Below, one piece after another: positions 9,103 to 17,422 of a DNA stretch of 64,000 nucleotides. The notes below the pieces were generated by a model. The model had not been told where the DNA came from and made no database searches. It was given only the letters and a program-made list of their open reading frames with translations. A program made the position numbers and the translations under genes. This DNA comes from Nocardioides sp. (GTDB taxonomy: Bacteria > Actinomycetota > Actinomycetes > Propionibacteriales > Nocardioidaceae), in NCBI RefSeq assembly GCF_030150155.1, contig NZ_JASLGR010000015.1, positions 4,629 to 68,628 of the forward strand, in the 5' to 3' direction. Positions within the stretch are counted from its first letter, which is position 1. Every line of letters starts with the position of its first letter.

Positions 9103-10007
9103 TGTCGGCCACCCAGGACTTCTCCCAGGCGGCGGTGCGCCGCTCGGCCAAGGCCGGCGACCTGACCCTGAACTACTACGAGGCCGCACCCGAGGGCGGT
9201 GTCTCGCTGGTCGGCGGCGGGCTGCCGCTGGTGATGCTGCACGGCGGGGGACCTGGTGCCTCGGCCTGGTCGAACTTCGGCACGGCGCTGCCGGGCTTCG
9301 CGGCCACGTTCCGCACGCTGCTGATCGACCAGCCCGGCTTCGGTGGCTCCGACAAGCCGCCGGTGACGGCGAACTACTACCGGTTCGCGGCCGAGTACGT
9401 GGTCAAGCTGCTCGACGAGCTGGGCATCGAGCGGATCCACCTGCTCGGCAACAGCCTCGGTGGCGGTACGGCGATGCGGCTCGCGCTCGAGTACCCCGAC
9501 CGGGTCGGCCGGCTGGTGCTGATGGGCCCCGGCGGGCTCTCCCTCAACCTGTTCCACGCCGACCCGACCGAGGGCGTGCAGCGACTGGTCGACTTCTCGA
9601 TGAGTCCCTCGCGTGAGGCGCTGCGCTCCTTCATCTCCACGATGGTGGTCAACCAGGCGCTGGTCACCGACGAGCTCGTCGAGGCCCGGTTCGCCGACGC
9701 CACCGCTCCCGGGTCGCTGGAGGCGATGCGGTCGATGGGGATGAGCTTCTACAACCCGGAGTGGGCCGAGGACGGGATGCTGTGGCGCGAGGCCCACCGG
9801 CTGCGCAAGCACACCCTGCTGACCTGGGGCCGCGAGGACCGGGTCAACCCGCTCGACGGCGCCATCGCCGCCCTCAAGCTGATCCCGAAGGCCCAGCTGC
9901 ACGTCTTCGGGTCGTGCGGGCACTGGGCGCAGATCGAGGCGGCCGAGGAGTTCGCCGAGATCACCACCACCTTCCTGTCACGTCACACCGAGCGGAGTCG
10001 GGCATGA
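9102..10007 (+). CDS. hsaD: Meta-cleavage product hydrolase HsaD (DSHA hydrolase)
   Basis: A 301-aa alpha/beta hydrolase that splits the C-C bond of 4,9-DSHA, the ring-A meta-cleavage product, into HIP-type and hydroxyhexadienoate fragments. The catalytic triad is visible: Ser118 in GNSLGGG, Asp246 in GREDRVNP and His274 in SCGHWAQ. The oxyanion-hole motif HGGGPGAS is near residues 47-54. It overlaps hsaA by one base and hsaC by four. HsaC acts immediately before it, although hsaC lies downstream in the operon. Confidence 0.95.
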   Translation: MSATQDFSQAAVRRSAKAGDLTLNYYEAAPEGGVSLVGGGLPLVMLHGGGPGASAWSNFGTALPGFAATFRTLLIDQPGFGGSDKPPVTANYYRFAAEYVVKLLDELGIERIHLLGNSLGGGTAMRLALEYPDRVGRLVLMGPGGLSLNLFHADPTEGVQRLVDFSMSPSREALRSFISTMVVNQALVTDELVEARFADATAPGSLEAMRSMGMSFYNPEWAEDGMLWREAHRLRKHTLLTWGREDRVNPLDGAIAALKLIPKAQLHVFGSCGHWAQIEAAEEFAEITTTFLSRHTERSRA

Positions 10008-10897
10008 CGATCGAGCTGAAGTCGATGGGCTACGTCAGGGTCACCTCGACCGACCTGGCCGCCTGGGAGCGGTTCGCCGAGAAGGTGCTCGGCCTGATGC
10101 GCGGGCGCGGGCCGAACCCGGACCACCTCTACTACCGGGTCGACGCCGTCTCGGCACGGCTCGTGGTCGTGCCCGGCAACGTCGACGAGCTGGCCTGCGT
10201 CGGCTGGGAGCTGGCCGACAACGTCGCCCTGCAGGAGGCGCGCGAGCACCTCACCAAGGCGGGCGTCGAGTGGGTCGAGGGGACCGCCGAGGAGCTCGCC
10301 GAGCGCCGCGTCCAGGAGCTGATCCGGTTCAGCGATCCCTCCGACAACGTCTTCGAGCTGTTCCATGGCATCAGCTACGAGCGGGTGCCGTGCGTGTCGC
10401 CGTACGGATCGCGGTTCGTCACCGGCGACCAGGGGATGGGCCATGTCGTCGTCCCGGTGGCCGACGACGTCGAGGCGCTGCGGTTCTACACCGAGACCCT
10501 CGGGTTCCGGCTGCGCGACTCGATGTCGATGCCCGGGGAGTTCGTCGGCAAGGAGCCGGGCTCGAAGATCTGGCTGCGCTTCCTCGGGATCAACCCGCGG
10601 CACCACTCGCTGGCGTTCCTGCCGATGCCGCGGCCCAGCAAGTGCGTCCACATCATGCTCGAGGTCGACAAGCTCGACGATGTCGGTCGGGCGCTGGAGC
10701 GCGTGAAGAAGAACGGTGCGCCGCTCTCGGCCACCCTGGGACGGCACATGAACGACGAGATGGTCTCGTTCTACGTGAAGTCCCCGGCCGGGTTCGACGT
10801 CGAGTTCGGCACCGAGGGACTGCAGGTCGACGACGAGCGATGGGTTGCGCGGGAGTCCACCGCGGTGTCCTACTGGGGACATGAGTTCAGCGGCTGA
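10004..10897 (+). CDS. hsaC: Extradiol catechol dioxygenase HsaC
   Basis: A 297-aa type I extradiol dioxygenase with two vicinal-oxygen-chelate domains. It opens the catecholic ring A of 4,9-DHSA. Fe(II) ligands can be assigned: His147 (GMGHVVV), His216 (CVHIMLEV) and Glu267 (FDVEFGTEG), with the acid-base histidine at position 200/201 (RHHS). The ATG at 10004 overlaps the hsaD stop (ATGA) and gives the family length; the frame is open further upstream only as out-of-frame hsaD sequence. Confidence 0.95.
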   Translation: MTIELKSMGYVRVTSTDLAAWERFAEKVLGLMRGRGPNPDHLYYRVDAVSARLVVVPGNVDELACVGWELADNVALQEAREHLTKAGVEWVEGTAEELAERRVQELIRFSDPSDNVFELFHGISYERVPCVSPYGSRFVTGDQGMGHVVVPVADDVEALRFYTETLGFRLRDSMSMPGEFVGKEPGSKIWLRFLGINPRHHSLAFLPMPRPSKCVHIMLEVDKLDDVGRALERVKKNGAPLSATLGRHMNDEMVSFYVKSPAGFDVEFGTEGLQVDDERWVARESTAVSYWGHEFSG

Positions 10898-11534
10898 GAT
10901 CCCCGAGGGGATGGCGCCCGACGCGGCAGCGACCTGGCCCCCGGCGGGACTGATCGAGGACTTCCTGGGCTCGGGTCTGGGGAACTTCGACTTCTCCACC
11001 CTGGGGGACGGGGTCCACGAGCCGACGCCGGAGGAGATCGCCGCCGCGCGCGAGTTCCGTACCGTGCTGGGGCGATTCGCCTCGGGCGTCACGATCGTCA
11101 CGGCGGCGACCGCCCAGGGGCTGATCGGGATGACCCTGCAGTCGTTCTCGTCGGTCTCGCTGGACCCGCCGCTGGTGCTGATCGTCCCGGCCAAGACGTC
11201 GCGGGCCTGGCCCCTGATCCGGCGGGCCGGGCACTTCACGATCAACCTGCTCGCGGCCTCGCAGGAGGGGCTGTCGAACCAGTTCGCCCGCTCCGGCGGG
11301 GACAAGTTCGCCGGTGTCTCCTGGACGCCGTCGGCGGCAGGGGACCCGCGACTGGATGGCTCGCTGGCCTGGATCGACTGCACCATCCACACCGTGCACG
11401 ACGCGGGGGACCATCTGGTGGTGCTGGCCCGGGTCGAGACGCTGGTGGCGGGTCCGGAGGGGGAGGTGGCGGGGGAGCCGTTGGTCTTCTACCGCTCCGC
11501 CTATCGCGCCCTCACCCCGCGAGATCCGGCTTAA
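10881..11534 (+). CDS. hsaB: Flavin reductase HsaB of the 3-HSA hydroxylase
   Basis: A 217-aa NADH:flavin oxidoreductase that feeds reduced flavin to HsaA. The flavin-reductase domain begins near residue 57 (FRTVLGRFASGVTIVTAA) and contains QSFSSVSLDPPLVL and the FYRSAY end. Compared with the M. tuberculosis protein as I recall it, this one has about 45 extra N-terminal residues and lacks a C-terminal tail of about 30. The last codons and TAA (11532-11534) lie within the first unit of a 22-bp repeat array, so the short tail may result from the repeat. The ATG overlaps the end of hsaC by 17 bases. Confidence 0.88.
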   Translation: MSSAAEIPEGMAPDAAATWPPAGLIEDFLGSGLGNFDFSTLGDGVHEPTPEEIAAAREFRTVLGRFASGVTIVTAATAQGLIGMTLQSFSSVSLDPPLVLIVPAKTSRAWPLIRRAGHFTINLLAASQEGLSNQFARSGGDKFAGVSWTPSAAGDPRLDGSLAWIDCTIHTVHDAGDHLVVLARVETLVAGPEGEVAGEPLVFYRSAYRALTPRDPA

Positions 11535-11604
11535 CCACCGCCGAAATCCGGGTTCGCCACCGCCGAGATCCGGGTTTCTCACGGTCGAGATCCGGGTTTG
11601 CCAC
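11517..11604 (+). repeat. 22-bp tandem repeat array at the 3' end of hsaB (4 units)
   Basis: Units at 11517-11538, 11539-11560, 11561-11582 and 11583-11604. The core GAGATCCGGGTT is flanked by CGCC and CAC. The first unit is divergent and contains the last hsaB codons and stop. The orientation is that of hsaB. The same unit recurs at 13700-13787 and 29886-29951. Confidence 0.88.
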
Positions 11605-11624
11605 GGGATCGGTCAGGATGAGGC

Positions 11625-12635
11625 GTGCTGCTCTTCGACGACATCGCTGCCGAGTACCGCGACTTCGCCCGGTACGCCGAGGGCGACTCGCCCACCTTCG
11701 CCGACTGGTCGGCGGCGGTGGCCGCGGACCCCGACGTGATCGCCTGGCTCGCCACGCTGCCGCCGATCAAGCACCAGCCCAACCTGGTCTTCGCCGCGGC
11801 ACGGTTGCACGGTGTCCCCGCGCCCGGACCGTACGCCGGTCTCCGCCAGGCCCTGCTGGACGATGACGGTCCGATCAGGGAGACGATCCTGACCCACGCC
11901 ACCCAGACCAACGAGGTCGGGCGGCTGGCGACTCTGCTGCCGGTCTTCGCCCAGATCGCCGAGTCCACGGCCAGGCCGCTCGCGCTGCTGGAGGTAGGCG
12001 CCTCGGCGGGGCTCTGCCTCTACCCGGACCGATGGGCCTACCGCTGGCGGACCGATTCCGGTGACGTCACCCTGGGCGTGGCAGGCGATCCGGCCGGCGA
12101 GCTGCTCTGCCGCGTGAAGGGCTCGGGGCGGCTACCCACGGCGATGCCGCACATCGCCTGGCGGGGAGGGATCGACCTGAACCCGCTCGACGTCACCGAC
12201 AGGACCGTCGACGGTGACATGGCGTGGTTGCGTACCCTGGTCTGGCCCGAGCACGAGGACCGCCGGGCGCGCCTGGACCATGCCATCGCGCAGGCGCAGG
12301 ACGACCCGCCGTCGCTGGTGCGGGGAGATCTGCTGGAGCGGCTCCCGGCCCTGGTCGACGCGGCGTCGGCGTACGGCACGGTCGTGGTCTTCCACTCGGC
12401 CGTCATCGCCTACCTGGAGCCGGCCGACCGGGACCGCTTCGAGGTGCTGATCCGGGGCCTGGTCGCCGACGGGCGGTGTCACTGGGTCAGCAACGAAGGC
12501 AAGAACGTGCTGCCTTCGGTGACCGCGACCGGCCCGGAGATCGACCCGGCCAAGCAGACGTTCGTGCTGGGGCTCGACGGGCGCGCGGTGGCTCACACCC
12601 ACGGGCACGGCCGGACGTTGCGCTGGTGCGTGTGA
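11625..12635 (+). CDS. DUF2332 family protein
   Basis: A 336-aa cytosolic protein recognised as DUF2332 by its overall pattern: an N-terminal helical part (IKHQPNLVFAAARLHG), then a Rossmann-like segment with LLEVGASAGLCLYPDRW and later VVVFHSAVIAYLEPADR and HWVSNEGKNVLP. The glycine motif resembles SAM-binding methyltransferases, but no function is established. The GTG at 11625 follows the hsaB repeat array by about 20 bases. A short CGACGGGG/CCCCGTCG palindrome follows the stop. No link to steroid metabolism is evident. Confidence 0.8.
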   Translation: MLLFDDIAAEYRDFARYAEGDSPTFADWSAAVAADPDVIAWLATLPPIKHQPNLVFAAARLHGVPAPGPYAGLRQALLDDDGPIRETILTHATQTNEVGRLATLLPVFAQIAESTARPLALLEVGASAGLCLYPDRWAYRWRTDSGDVTLGVAGDPAGELLCRVKGSGRLPTAMPHIAWRGGIDLNPLDVTDRTVDGDMAWLRTLVWPEHEDRRARLDHAIAQAQDDPPSLVRGDLLERLPALVDAASAYGTVVVFHSAVIAYLEPADRDRFEVLIRGLVADGRCHWVSNEGKNVLPSVTATGPEIDPAKQTFVLGLDGRAVAHTHGHGRTLRWCV

Positions 12636-12637
12636 GG

Positions 12638-12653
12638 CGACGGGGCCCCGTCG
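12638..12653. terminator. Short GC palindrome after the DUF2332 gene
   Basis: A 16-bp perfect palindrome (CGACGGGGCCCCGTCG) begins 2 bases after the stop. There is no T-tract and almost no loop, so this is a weak terminator candidate. The rest of 12654-12806 shows no other clear element apart from an AGGAG ribosome site for the next gene. Confidence 0.35.
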
Positions 12654-12806
12654 ACCTGGGACGTTCGTCTCGGATCCGGCGCCGTCCGGCCGATAAGGCG
12701 GGCGCTAGGCGTCGTTGTGCCTTGTCGGCAGCCTGCCCTCGGGAGGAACAGCCGTTGACGCGGCGGGTGATCCGCACAGTCGCCCCCGCCTTCCCAGGAG
12801 CTCAGA

Positions 12807-13628
12807 GTGATCATCGTCCCGTCCCGTCACAAGGTCGCCGCCGTGGCGGCTGCGACTCTCACCCTCACCGGCGCCGCCGCAGGCACCATGGCGTACGCCG
12901 CCCAGTCACGCAGCGACGATGTGTCGGTCTCCGGCGCCCGCATCCTGGGTGGTGTGCTGCGGATCTCCGGCTCCACCAAGCCCGGACGCGCCGTCTCGGT
13001 CGTGGGTACGTCCCTCGCTGCGACAGCTGACGAGGAGGGCCGCTTCGTGATCAGGACCTCCTCGTGGCGGCCGGCCGACTGCCGGGTGAAGGTGAGGGCG
13101 GGAGGCAAGGTCGCCACCGGGCTCGTGCGTGGCTGCGGCCCGACGGGCAAGGCGGGCAAGAACGGCAAGGACGGCGCACAGGGCAAGGACGGCGCGACCG
13201 GGGCTGCGGGCACCGCAGGGGCCGCCGGTGCCGTGGGCGTGGCAGGGCCGCAGGGAGTCAAGGGCGACACCGGGGCCACCGGTCCACAGGGTCCCGCCGG
13301 GCCGCCCGGAGCCACGGGCGCCACAGGAGCCAAGGGCGACCCGGGCGACCCTGGCGTCACGATCTACACCGCCAAGGTCAACCTCGACGGCACCCTCGCC
13401 TCGTCGAGCACCGCGGGCACAAGCTCGGCAGTGGTCGGCAACATCTACACGGTCACGTTCCCGGTCGCCGTGGACGCCTGCACGTTCGCTGCCACGCCTC
13501 TGAACAACTTCGAACTGGTCGCCACCCAGGTGCTGACGGTGGCCGGTATCTCCGCGACGGTCGCGTCGACCAACATCGCCACCCACGGCCTCAGTCAGTC
13601 GGCGTTCTTCCTCACCGCCTACTGCTAG
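12807..13628 (+). CDS. Secreted collagen-like (Gly-X-Y) protein
   Basis: A 273-aa protein with a signal peptide-like N-terminus (basic HK, then a hydrophobic Ala/Leu/Thr run to about residue 31). A beta-rich segment (about 35-108) is followed by 24 consecutive Gly-X-Y triplets (111-182) including GPQGPAGPPG, then a C-terminal globular domain (184-273). Such bacterial collagen-like proteins form triple helices at the cell surface; partner and role are unknown here. The GTG start is preceded by AGGAG at 8-9 bases. A strong hairpin terminator follows. No link to the steroid genes is apparent. Confidence 0.8.
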   Translation: MIIVPSRHKVAAVAAATLTLTGAAAGTMAYAAQSRSDDVSVSGARILGGVLRISGSTKPGRAVSVVGTSLAATADEEGRFVIRTSSWRPADCRVKVRAGGKVATGLVRGCGPTGKAGKNGKDGAQGKDGATGAAGTAGAAGAVGVAGPQGVKGDTGATGPQGPAGPPGATGATGAKGDPGDPGVTIYTAKVNLDGTLASSSTAGTSSAVVGNIYTVTFPVAVDACTFAATPLNNFELVATQVLTVAGISATVASTNIATHGLSQSAFFLTAYC

Positions 13629-13639
13629 GTACCACGACG

Positions 13640-13686
13640 ACAGCCCGGCCGCCGAGCCTCGCGTGAGGTCTCGGCGGCCGGGCTGT
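13640..13686. terminator. Terminator hairpin between collagen-like gene and ipdC
   Basis: Perfect 17-nt arms (13640-13656 and 13670-13686) with a 13-nt loop that itself contains a CCTC/GAGG stem. It lies 11 bases past the plus-strand stop and beyond the repeat array that follows ipdC, so it can serve both converging transcripts. Confidence 0.82.
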
Positions 13687-13699
13687 GGGTCAGTGACCC

Positions 13700-13787
13700 G
13701 TGGTGAACCCGGAACTCACGTGTGGTGAACCCGGATCTCGCGCGTGGTGAACCCGGATCTCGCGCGTGGGGAACCCGGAATTCGGCG
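13700..13787 (-). repeat. 22-bp tandem repeat array immediately 3' of ipdC (4 units)
   Basis: On the minus strand four 22-bp units (13787-13766, 13765-13744, 13743-13722, 13721-13700) start at the first base after the ipdC TGA. Two central units are nearly identical and carry GAGATCCGGGTTCACCAC. The outer units vary at the core (GAATTCC, GAGTTCC). Confidence 0.9.
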
Positions 13788-14855
13788 TCAGAGGAGGTAG
13801 GTCGAGACGCGGGACAGTGAGGCGGCAGCCTCGGTCACCACGCGGTCGATCAGCTCCTCGCACGAGGGCAGGTCCTCGAGCAGGCCGACGACCTGGCCCG
13901 AGGCCAGCACACCGGCCGTGGTGTCGCCCTCGACCAGACCGGCCTTGAGCATCATCGGGGTGTTCGCGGCCAGCGCGAGCTGGGCCAGCGAGCGGCCCTG
14001 GGCGTGCTTCATCGCCTTGCCGTCGGCGGCGAGCTGGCGCCAGGTCAGACCCGAGGTCTTCTTGAACTCCAGGGTCCGCTTCAGGGTCGGGACCGCGCGC
14101 TTGGCCAGCGAGGAGTCGAGCAGCGACTCCACCAGGGAGGTGCGCAGCATCCGGTGCGGCATGCCGTCGACCTTGTCGGTCACCACGGTGCCGTCCAGGC
14201 CGTAGCCCAGGTAGAGCTCCTTGACCGCCTGGGGCACCGCGGAGTCCGAGGTGAGCAGGAAGCGCGTGCCCATGCCGATCCCGGCAGCGCCGTACGACAG
14301 CGCTGCGGCCAGACCGCGCCCGTCGAAGAAGCCGCCGGCCGCGACGACCGGGATGTCGACCGCGTCGAGCACGGACGGCAGCAGCAGGGTGGTCGGCACC
14401 GCACCGGTGTGACCACCGCCCTCGCCGCCCTGGATCATCACCGCGTCGGCGCCCCAAGAGGCCACCTTCTTGGCGTGCTTGGGAGCCCCGATCGAGGGGA
14501 TCACGACGATGCCCTGCTCCTTGAGCGTGGCGATCAGCTCGGGCTTGGGCGCCAGCGCGAAGGAGGCGACCTTGACGCCGTGGTCGATCAGCAGCTTGCA
14601 CCGGTCGGCGGCGTCACCGGCGTCGGCCCGGAGGTTGACGCCGAAGGGTGCCGACGTCTTCTCCTTGGTCGCGATGATCGCCTTCTCCAGCTCGGCGAAG
14701 GTCATCGTGGCCGAGGCCAGGATGCCCAGACCGCCGGCGTTGGCGGTGGCCGAGACCAGGCGCGGACCGGCGACCCAGCCCATCCCGGTCTGGACGACCG
14801 GGTGCTTGATCCCGACCAGCTCGGTGAGCGGTGTGGAGAGCTTCTGCTCGATCAT
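13788..14855 (-). CDS. ipdC: Flavin-dependent oxidoreductase IpdC
   Basis: A 355-aa FMN protein of the nitronate monooxygenase/2-nitropropane dioxygenase TIM-barrel family (GIKHPVVQTGMGWVAGP; MIQGGEGGGHTGAVPT; PVVAAGGFFDGRGLAAAL). In M. tuberculosis IpdC (Rv3553) acts just before EchA20 to form the ring C/D substrate HIEC-CoA. The assignment rests on family plus position: it ends the operon echA20-ipdA-ipdB-ipdC, the order found in M. tuberculosis. Its ATG overlaps the ipdB stop (TGATG). The frame is open upstream only as ipdB shadow sequence. Confidence 0.9.
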   Translation of the reverse strand: MIEQKLSTPLTELVGIKHPVVQTGMGWVAGPRLVSATANAGGLGILASATMTFAELEKAIIATKEKTSAPFGVNLRADAGDAADRCKLLIDHGVKVASFALAPKPELIATLKEQGIVVIPSIGAPKHAKKVASWGADAVMIQGGEGGGHTGAVPTTLLLPSVLDAVDIPVVAAGGFFDGRGLAAALSYGAAGIGMGTRFLLTSDSAVPQAVKELYLGYGLDGTVVTDKVDGMPHRMLRTSLVESLLDSSLAKRAVPTLKRTLEFKKTSGLTWRQLAADGKAMKHAQGRSLAQLALAANTPMMLKAGLVEGDTTAGVLASGQVVGLLEDLPSCEELIDRVVTEAAASLSRVSTYLL

Positions 14856-15622
14856 CAGGCAGCCGCCTCCGGCTCGGGAACCTCGCGCAGACGCAGGCCC
14901 TTGGGGTCGATCACGTTGGTGATCAGGGTGATCTCTTCGATGGACGGCTCGCGCGTGGTCGGCACCGAGGAGTCGATGGCGAGCTCGAAGCCGGTGTTGG
15001 CGACGATCTCGTCGACGCTGCTCCACGGGTGCACCGAGATCAGGCGGACGGTGTCATCGGCACCCTTGACGTCGAACACGCCGAGGTTGGAGACGATCCG
15101 GTGGATGTCGTTGTAGCGCGCGGCACCCGCACCGGCAGCCTTGGCCCGCTTCGGGCCGACGCCGGAGACGATGTCGACGGCCTCGACGAAGACCCGCGAG
15201 GAGTGCTTGGGCACCCAGTACGACGTGCGGTTGTTCACCGTGTTGCCCGGCGCACCGCGCGAACCCAGCAGCTGGCGCTTGGGCTGGGCGAAGTCACCGA
15301 TCGCGGAGATGTTCTGGTTGCCGTCGCGGTCGACCTGGGTGGCGCCCATCATCACGTGGCGCTTGCCGTAGTTGACCACCTCGAAGACGCGGCGGAACGG
15401 GATCCAGCCCTCCACGACGTCGGACCTGCCGATCGGCGGGGTGCCGCCGAGCCAGAGCGACTCGCCGTCGGAGATCACCAGGTCGGGGTTGGAGGTCAGC
15501 TTGGCCAGCCGGACACCGACGGTGGGCAGCAGGCCCATCGGGGAGGCGAAGATCTCGCCGTCGGAGGCGAACGCGTCGGCGATCGCGGCGGCGCAGACAT
15601 CGGCGCGCTTGTACTCGCTCAC
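14855..15622 (-). CDS. ipdB: COCHEA-CoA hydrolase beta subunit IpdB
   Basis: A 255-aa protein of the CoA-transferase fold, partner of IpdA. IpdAB is not a CoA transferase but hydrolytically opens the last steroid ring of COCHEA-CoA. Typical segments include IFASPMGLLPTVGVRLAKL, LVISDGESLWLGG, RHVMMGATQVDRDGNQN and the C-terminal ITNVIDPKGL. The GTG at 15622 overlaps the ipdA stop (GTGA); longer upstream reading is only ipdA in another frame. Length matches the M. tuberculosis protein (about 250 aa). Confidence 0.92.
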   Translation of the reverse strand: MSEYKRADVCAAAIADAFASDGEIFASPMGLLPTVGVRLAKLTSNPDLVISDGESLWLGGTPPIGRSDVVEGWIPFRRVFEVVNYGKRHVMMGATQVDRDGNQNISAIGDFAQPKRQLLGSRGAPGNTVNNRTSYWVPKHSSRVFVEAVDIVSGVGPKRAKAAGAGAARYNDIHRIVSNLGVFDVKGADDTVRLISVHPWSSVDEIVANTGFELAIDSSVPTTREPSIEEITLITNVIDPKGLRLREVPEPEAAA

Positions 15623-16533
15623 TGCTGGAACTCCTTCACCGCGGCCTGGTAGGCCGCCTCGTCGCCGGCCAGGAACCGGTCGTGGAACGCGGCCCACTCC
15701 TCGTCGGTGCCGGAGGCAGCGGCGGCGTAGGCCTTCTGGAACTTCTCGTCCCGCTCGTAGTCGGGGGTGCAGGTGGTGAAGTGGGCCCCGTGGGGGGTCT
15801 CCACGACGCCGTCGACCATCATCCGGCTGATCAGCAGACGCTGGACCGGGACGGCGGGGGACTCGCCCGTGGCGGCGGTCAGGCCGGCGGTGTCGACGAT
15901 CTGCTCGGTCGAGACGTAGGCCCGGTCGGCGGCCATCACGAAGAGGTCGTCGAAGTACGGGTCCGGGCCGAGGTAGGTCGCGTTGCCGTGCGCGTCGGCA
16001 CGGTTCATGTGCACGAAGGCGACGTCGAGGTGGAGAGCGGGCATCGCCACGAGCTCCTCGAACTGGCCGTCGTACACGCCACCGACGACCGGGTAGGGCG
16101 AGGTGACGGTCTTGAGCCAGGGGTTGTTGACCATCACGTCGGAGCCCAGACCGGCGCGGGCCGGGAGGAACGGCACCCGCTCGGCGGCGGCACGCAGGCC
16201 GGTCTGGAACATGCCCTCGTCGAGCTCGACGATCTCGGGGATGGACTTGCTTTGACGGGCGCGCTGGAAGTTGGGCTCCAGCGGGACCGAGTCCAGGGAG
16301 ACGAAGGCGTAGATCAGCTTGCGGATCTTGCCTGCGCGGGCCAGCAGGCCGACGTCGGCGCCGCCCCAGCTGACGATGGTGAGGTCCTTGAGGTCGCTGT
16401 TGTACAGCGCGCGGACCAGGGCCATCGGCTTGCGCCGCGGGCCCCAGCCGCCGATGCCGATCGTCATCCCGTCCTCGAGGGAGTCGATGATCGCCTCGAT
16501 CGAGGTGGACTTGTCGCGAGGTCGCGTGCTCAC
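15619..16533 (-). CDS. ipdA: COCHEA-CoA hydrolase alpha subunit IpdA
   Basis: A 304-aa CoA-transferase-fold subunit. Visible are MTIGIGGWGPRRKPMALVRAL near residues 23-43, FVHMNRADAHGNATYLGPDPYFDD and the EFQQ C-terminus. In steroid degraders IpdA pairs with IpdB to cleave ring C after ring D is opened by EchA20. The GTG start overlaps the echA20 stop by four bases. It resembles glutaconate CoA-transferase subunit A, but conservation of this four-gene block favours IpdA. Confidence 0.92.
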   Translation of the reverse strand: MSTRPRDKSTSIEAIIDSLEDGMTIGIGGWGPRRKPMALVRALYNSDLKDLTIVSWGGADVGLLARAGKIRKLIYAFVSLDSVPLEPNFQRARQSKSIPEIVELDEGMFQTGLRAAAERVPFLPARAGLGSDVMVNNPWLKTVTSPYPVVGGVYDGQFEELVAMPALHLDVAFVHMNRADAHGNATYLGPDPYFDDLFVMAADRAYVSTEQIVDTAGLTAATGESPAVPVQRLLISRMMVDGVVETPHGAHFTTCTPDYERDEKFQKAYAAAASGTDEEWAAFHDRFLAGDEAAYQAAVKEFQQ

Positions 16534-17297
16534 TTGTCTCCTGCCTTTCCGGCCTTGTTGGTCCCGGCGAAGTCGTCACGGAGCTCGTCGGAGACGCCGG
16601 AGAGGTTCAGCTCGAAGGTGAAGCCCTGCTCGAAGCGGTAGGACTTGTTGACGTCGATCGGGTCGATCCCGTTCAGGGCCGCCTTGGCGGCACGGATGAC
16701 CCGGCCGTCCTTGTCGGCGACCTGGGCGGCCAGGGCCAGGGCGGCCTCGGCGAGCTCGGCGCGCGGGACGATCTGGTAGACCGAGCCGTGCGTGACGAGC
16801 TCGGCGGCCGAGATGGTCCGCGCGGTGAAGTACAGGGTGCGCATCAGGTGCTGCGGCACCAGGCGCGCCATGTGGGTGGCGGCGCCGAGCGCCCCCTGCC
16901 TGACCTCGGGGACGCCGAAGTAGGCGTCGTCGGAGGCGATCACGATGTCGGCGTTGCCGACCAGGCCGACACCGCCGCCGACGCAGAAGCCGTTCACCGC
17001 GGCGATCACGGGGACCTCGCACTCGTAGACGGCCTTGAACGCGGCGTAGCAGCCGCGGTTGGCACCGATCAGGGCGTCGAAGCCCTCGGTGTTCTGCATC
17101 TCCTTGATGTCGACGCCGGCATTGAAGCCCTTGCCCGACGCCTGCAGTACGACGACCCGGACGGACTGGTCGCGGCCGGCCGCCGTGACGGCGTCGGCGA
17201 CGTCGAACCACCCCTGCACGGTCAGGGCATTGACCGGGGGAGCCTCCATCGTGATGACGGCGATGCCGTCGGGTCGCAGCTCGGTAGTGACGCTCAT
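16530..17297 (-). CDS. echA20: Ring D hydrolase EchA20 (crotonase family)
   Basis: A 255-aa crotonase-fold enzyme (VVVLQASGKGFNAGVDIKEM; AAVNGFCVGGGVGLVGNADI oxyanion hole; FGVPEVRQGALGAATHM). M. tuberculosis EchA20 (Rv3550) opens ring D of HIEC-CoA to COCHEA-CoA rather than hydrating an enoyl-CoA. It is first in the ipd operon, with an AAGGGGA ribosome site before the ATG. The divergent promoter region (17298-17422) contains a weak KstR-like box and a separate CAAAC/GTTTG inverted repeat, unlike the other operons here. Confidence 0.9.
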   Translation of the reverse strand: MSVTTELRPDGIAVITMEAPPVNALTVQGWFDVADAVTAAGRDQSVRVVVLQASGKGFNAGVDIKEMQNTEGFDALIGANRGCYAAFKAVYECEVPVIAAVNGFCVGGGVGLVGNADIVIASDDAYFGVPEVRQGALGAATHMARLVPQHLMRTLYFTARTISAAELVTHGSVYQIVPRAELAEAALALAAQVADKDGRVIRAAKAALNGIDPIDVNKSYRFEQGFTFELNLSGVSDELRDDFAGTNKAGKAGDK

Positions 17298-17316
17298 GGG
17301 TCCCCTTCAGTACGGC

Positions 17317-17330
17317 TAGAACGTGTGGCA
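17317..17330. promoter_or_regulatory. Degenerate KstR-like box in echA20-SDR intergenic region
   Basis: TAGAACGTGTGGCA matches TnnAACnnGTTnnA except GTG in place of GTT, and the outer symmetry is lost. It may be a relic or weak site. Immediately downstream, CAAAC (17330-17334) and GTTTG (17339-17343) form an inverted repeat that could be the real operator of a KstR2-type regulator. Confidence 0.35.
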
Positions 17331-17422
17331 AACCTAGCGTTTGTTTGGTACGTTGACAACCCGCCTACCGCCCGTCCCTGGGCAGGGCACGAGCCCCTGC
17401 GGGCGAGACAGAAGGAGCACTC

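Noticed and set aside
11517..11604. CRISPR array
   Set aside because: Units are contiguous 22-bp tandem copies with no spacers and no cas genes nearby.
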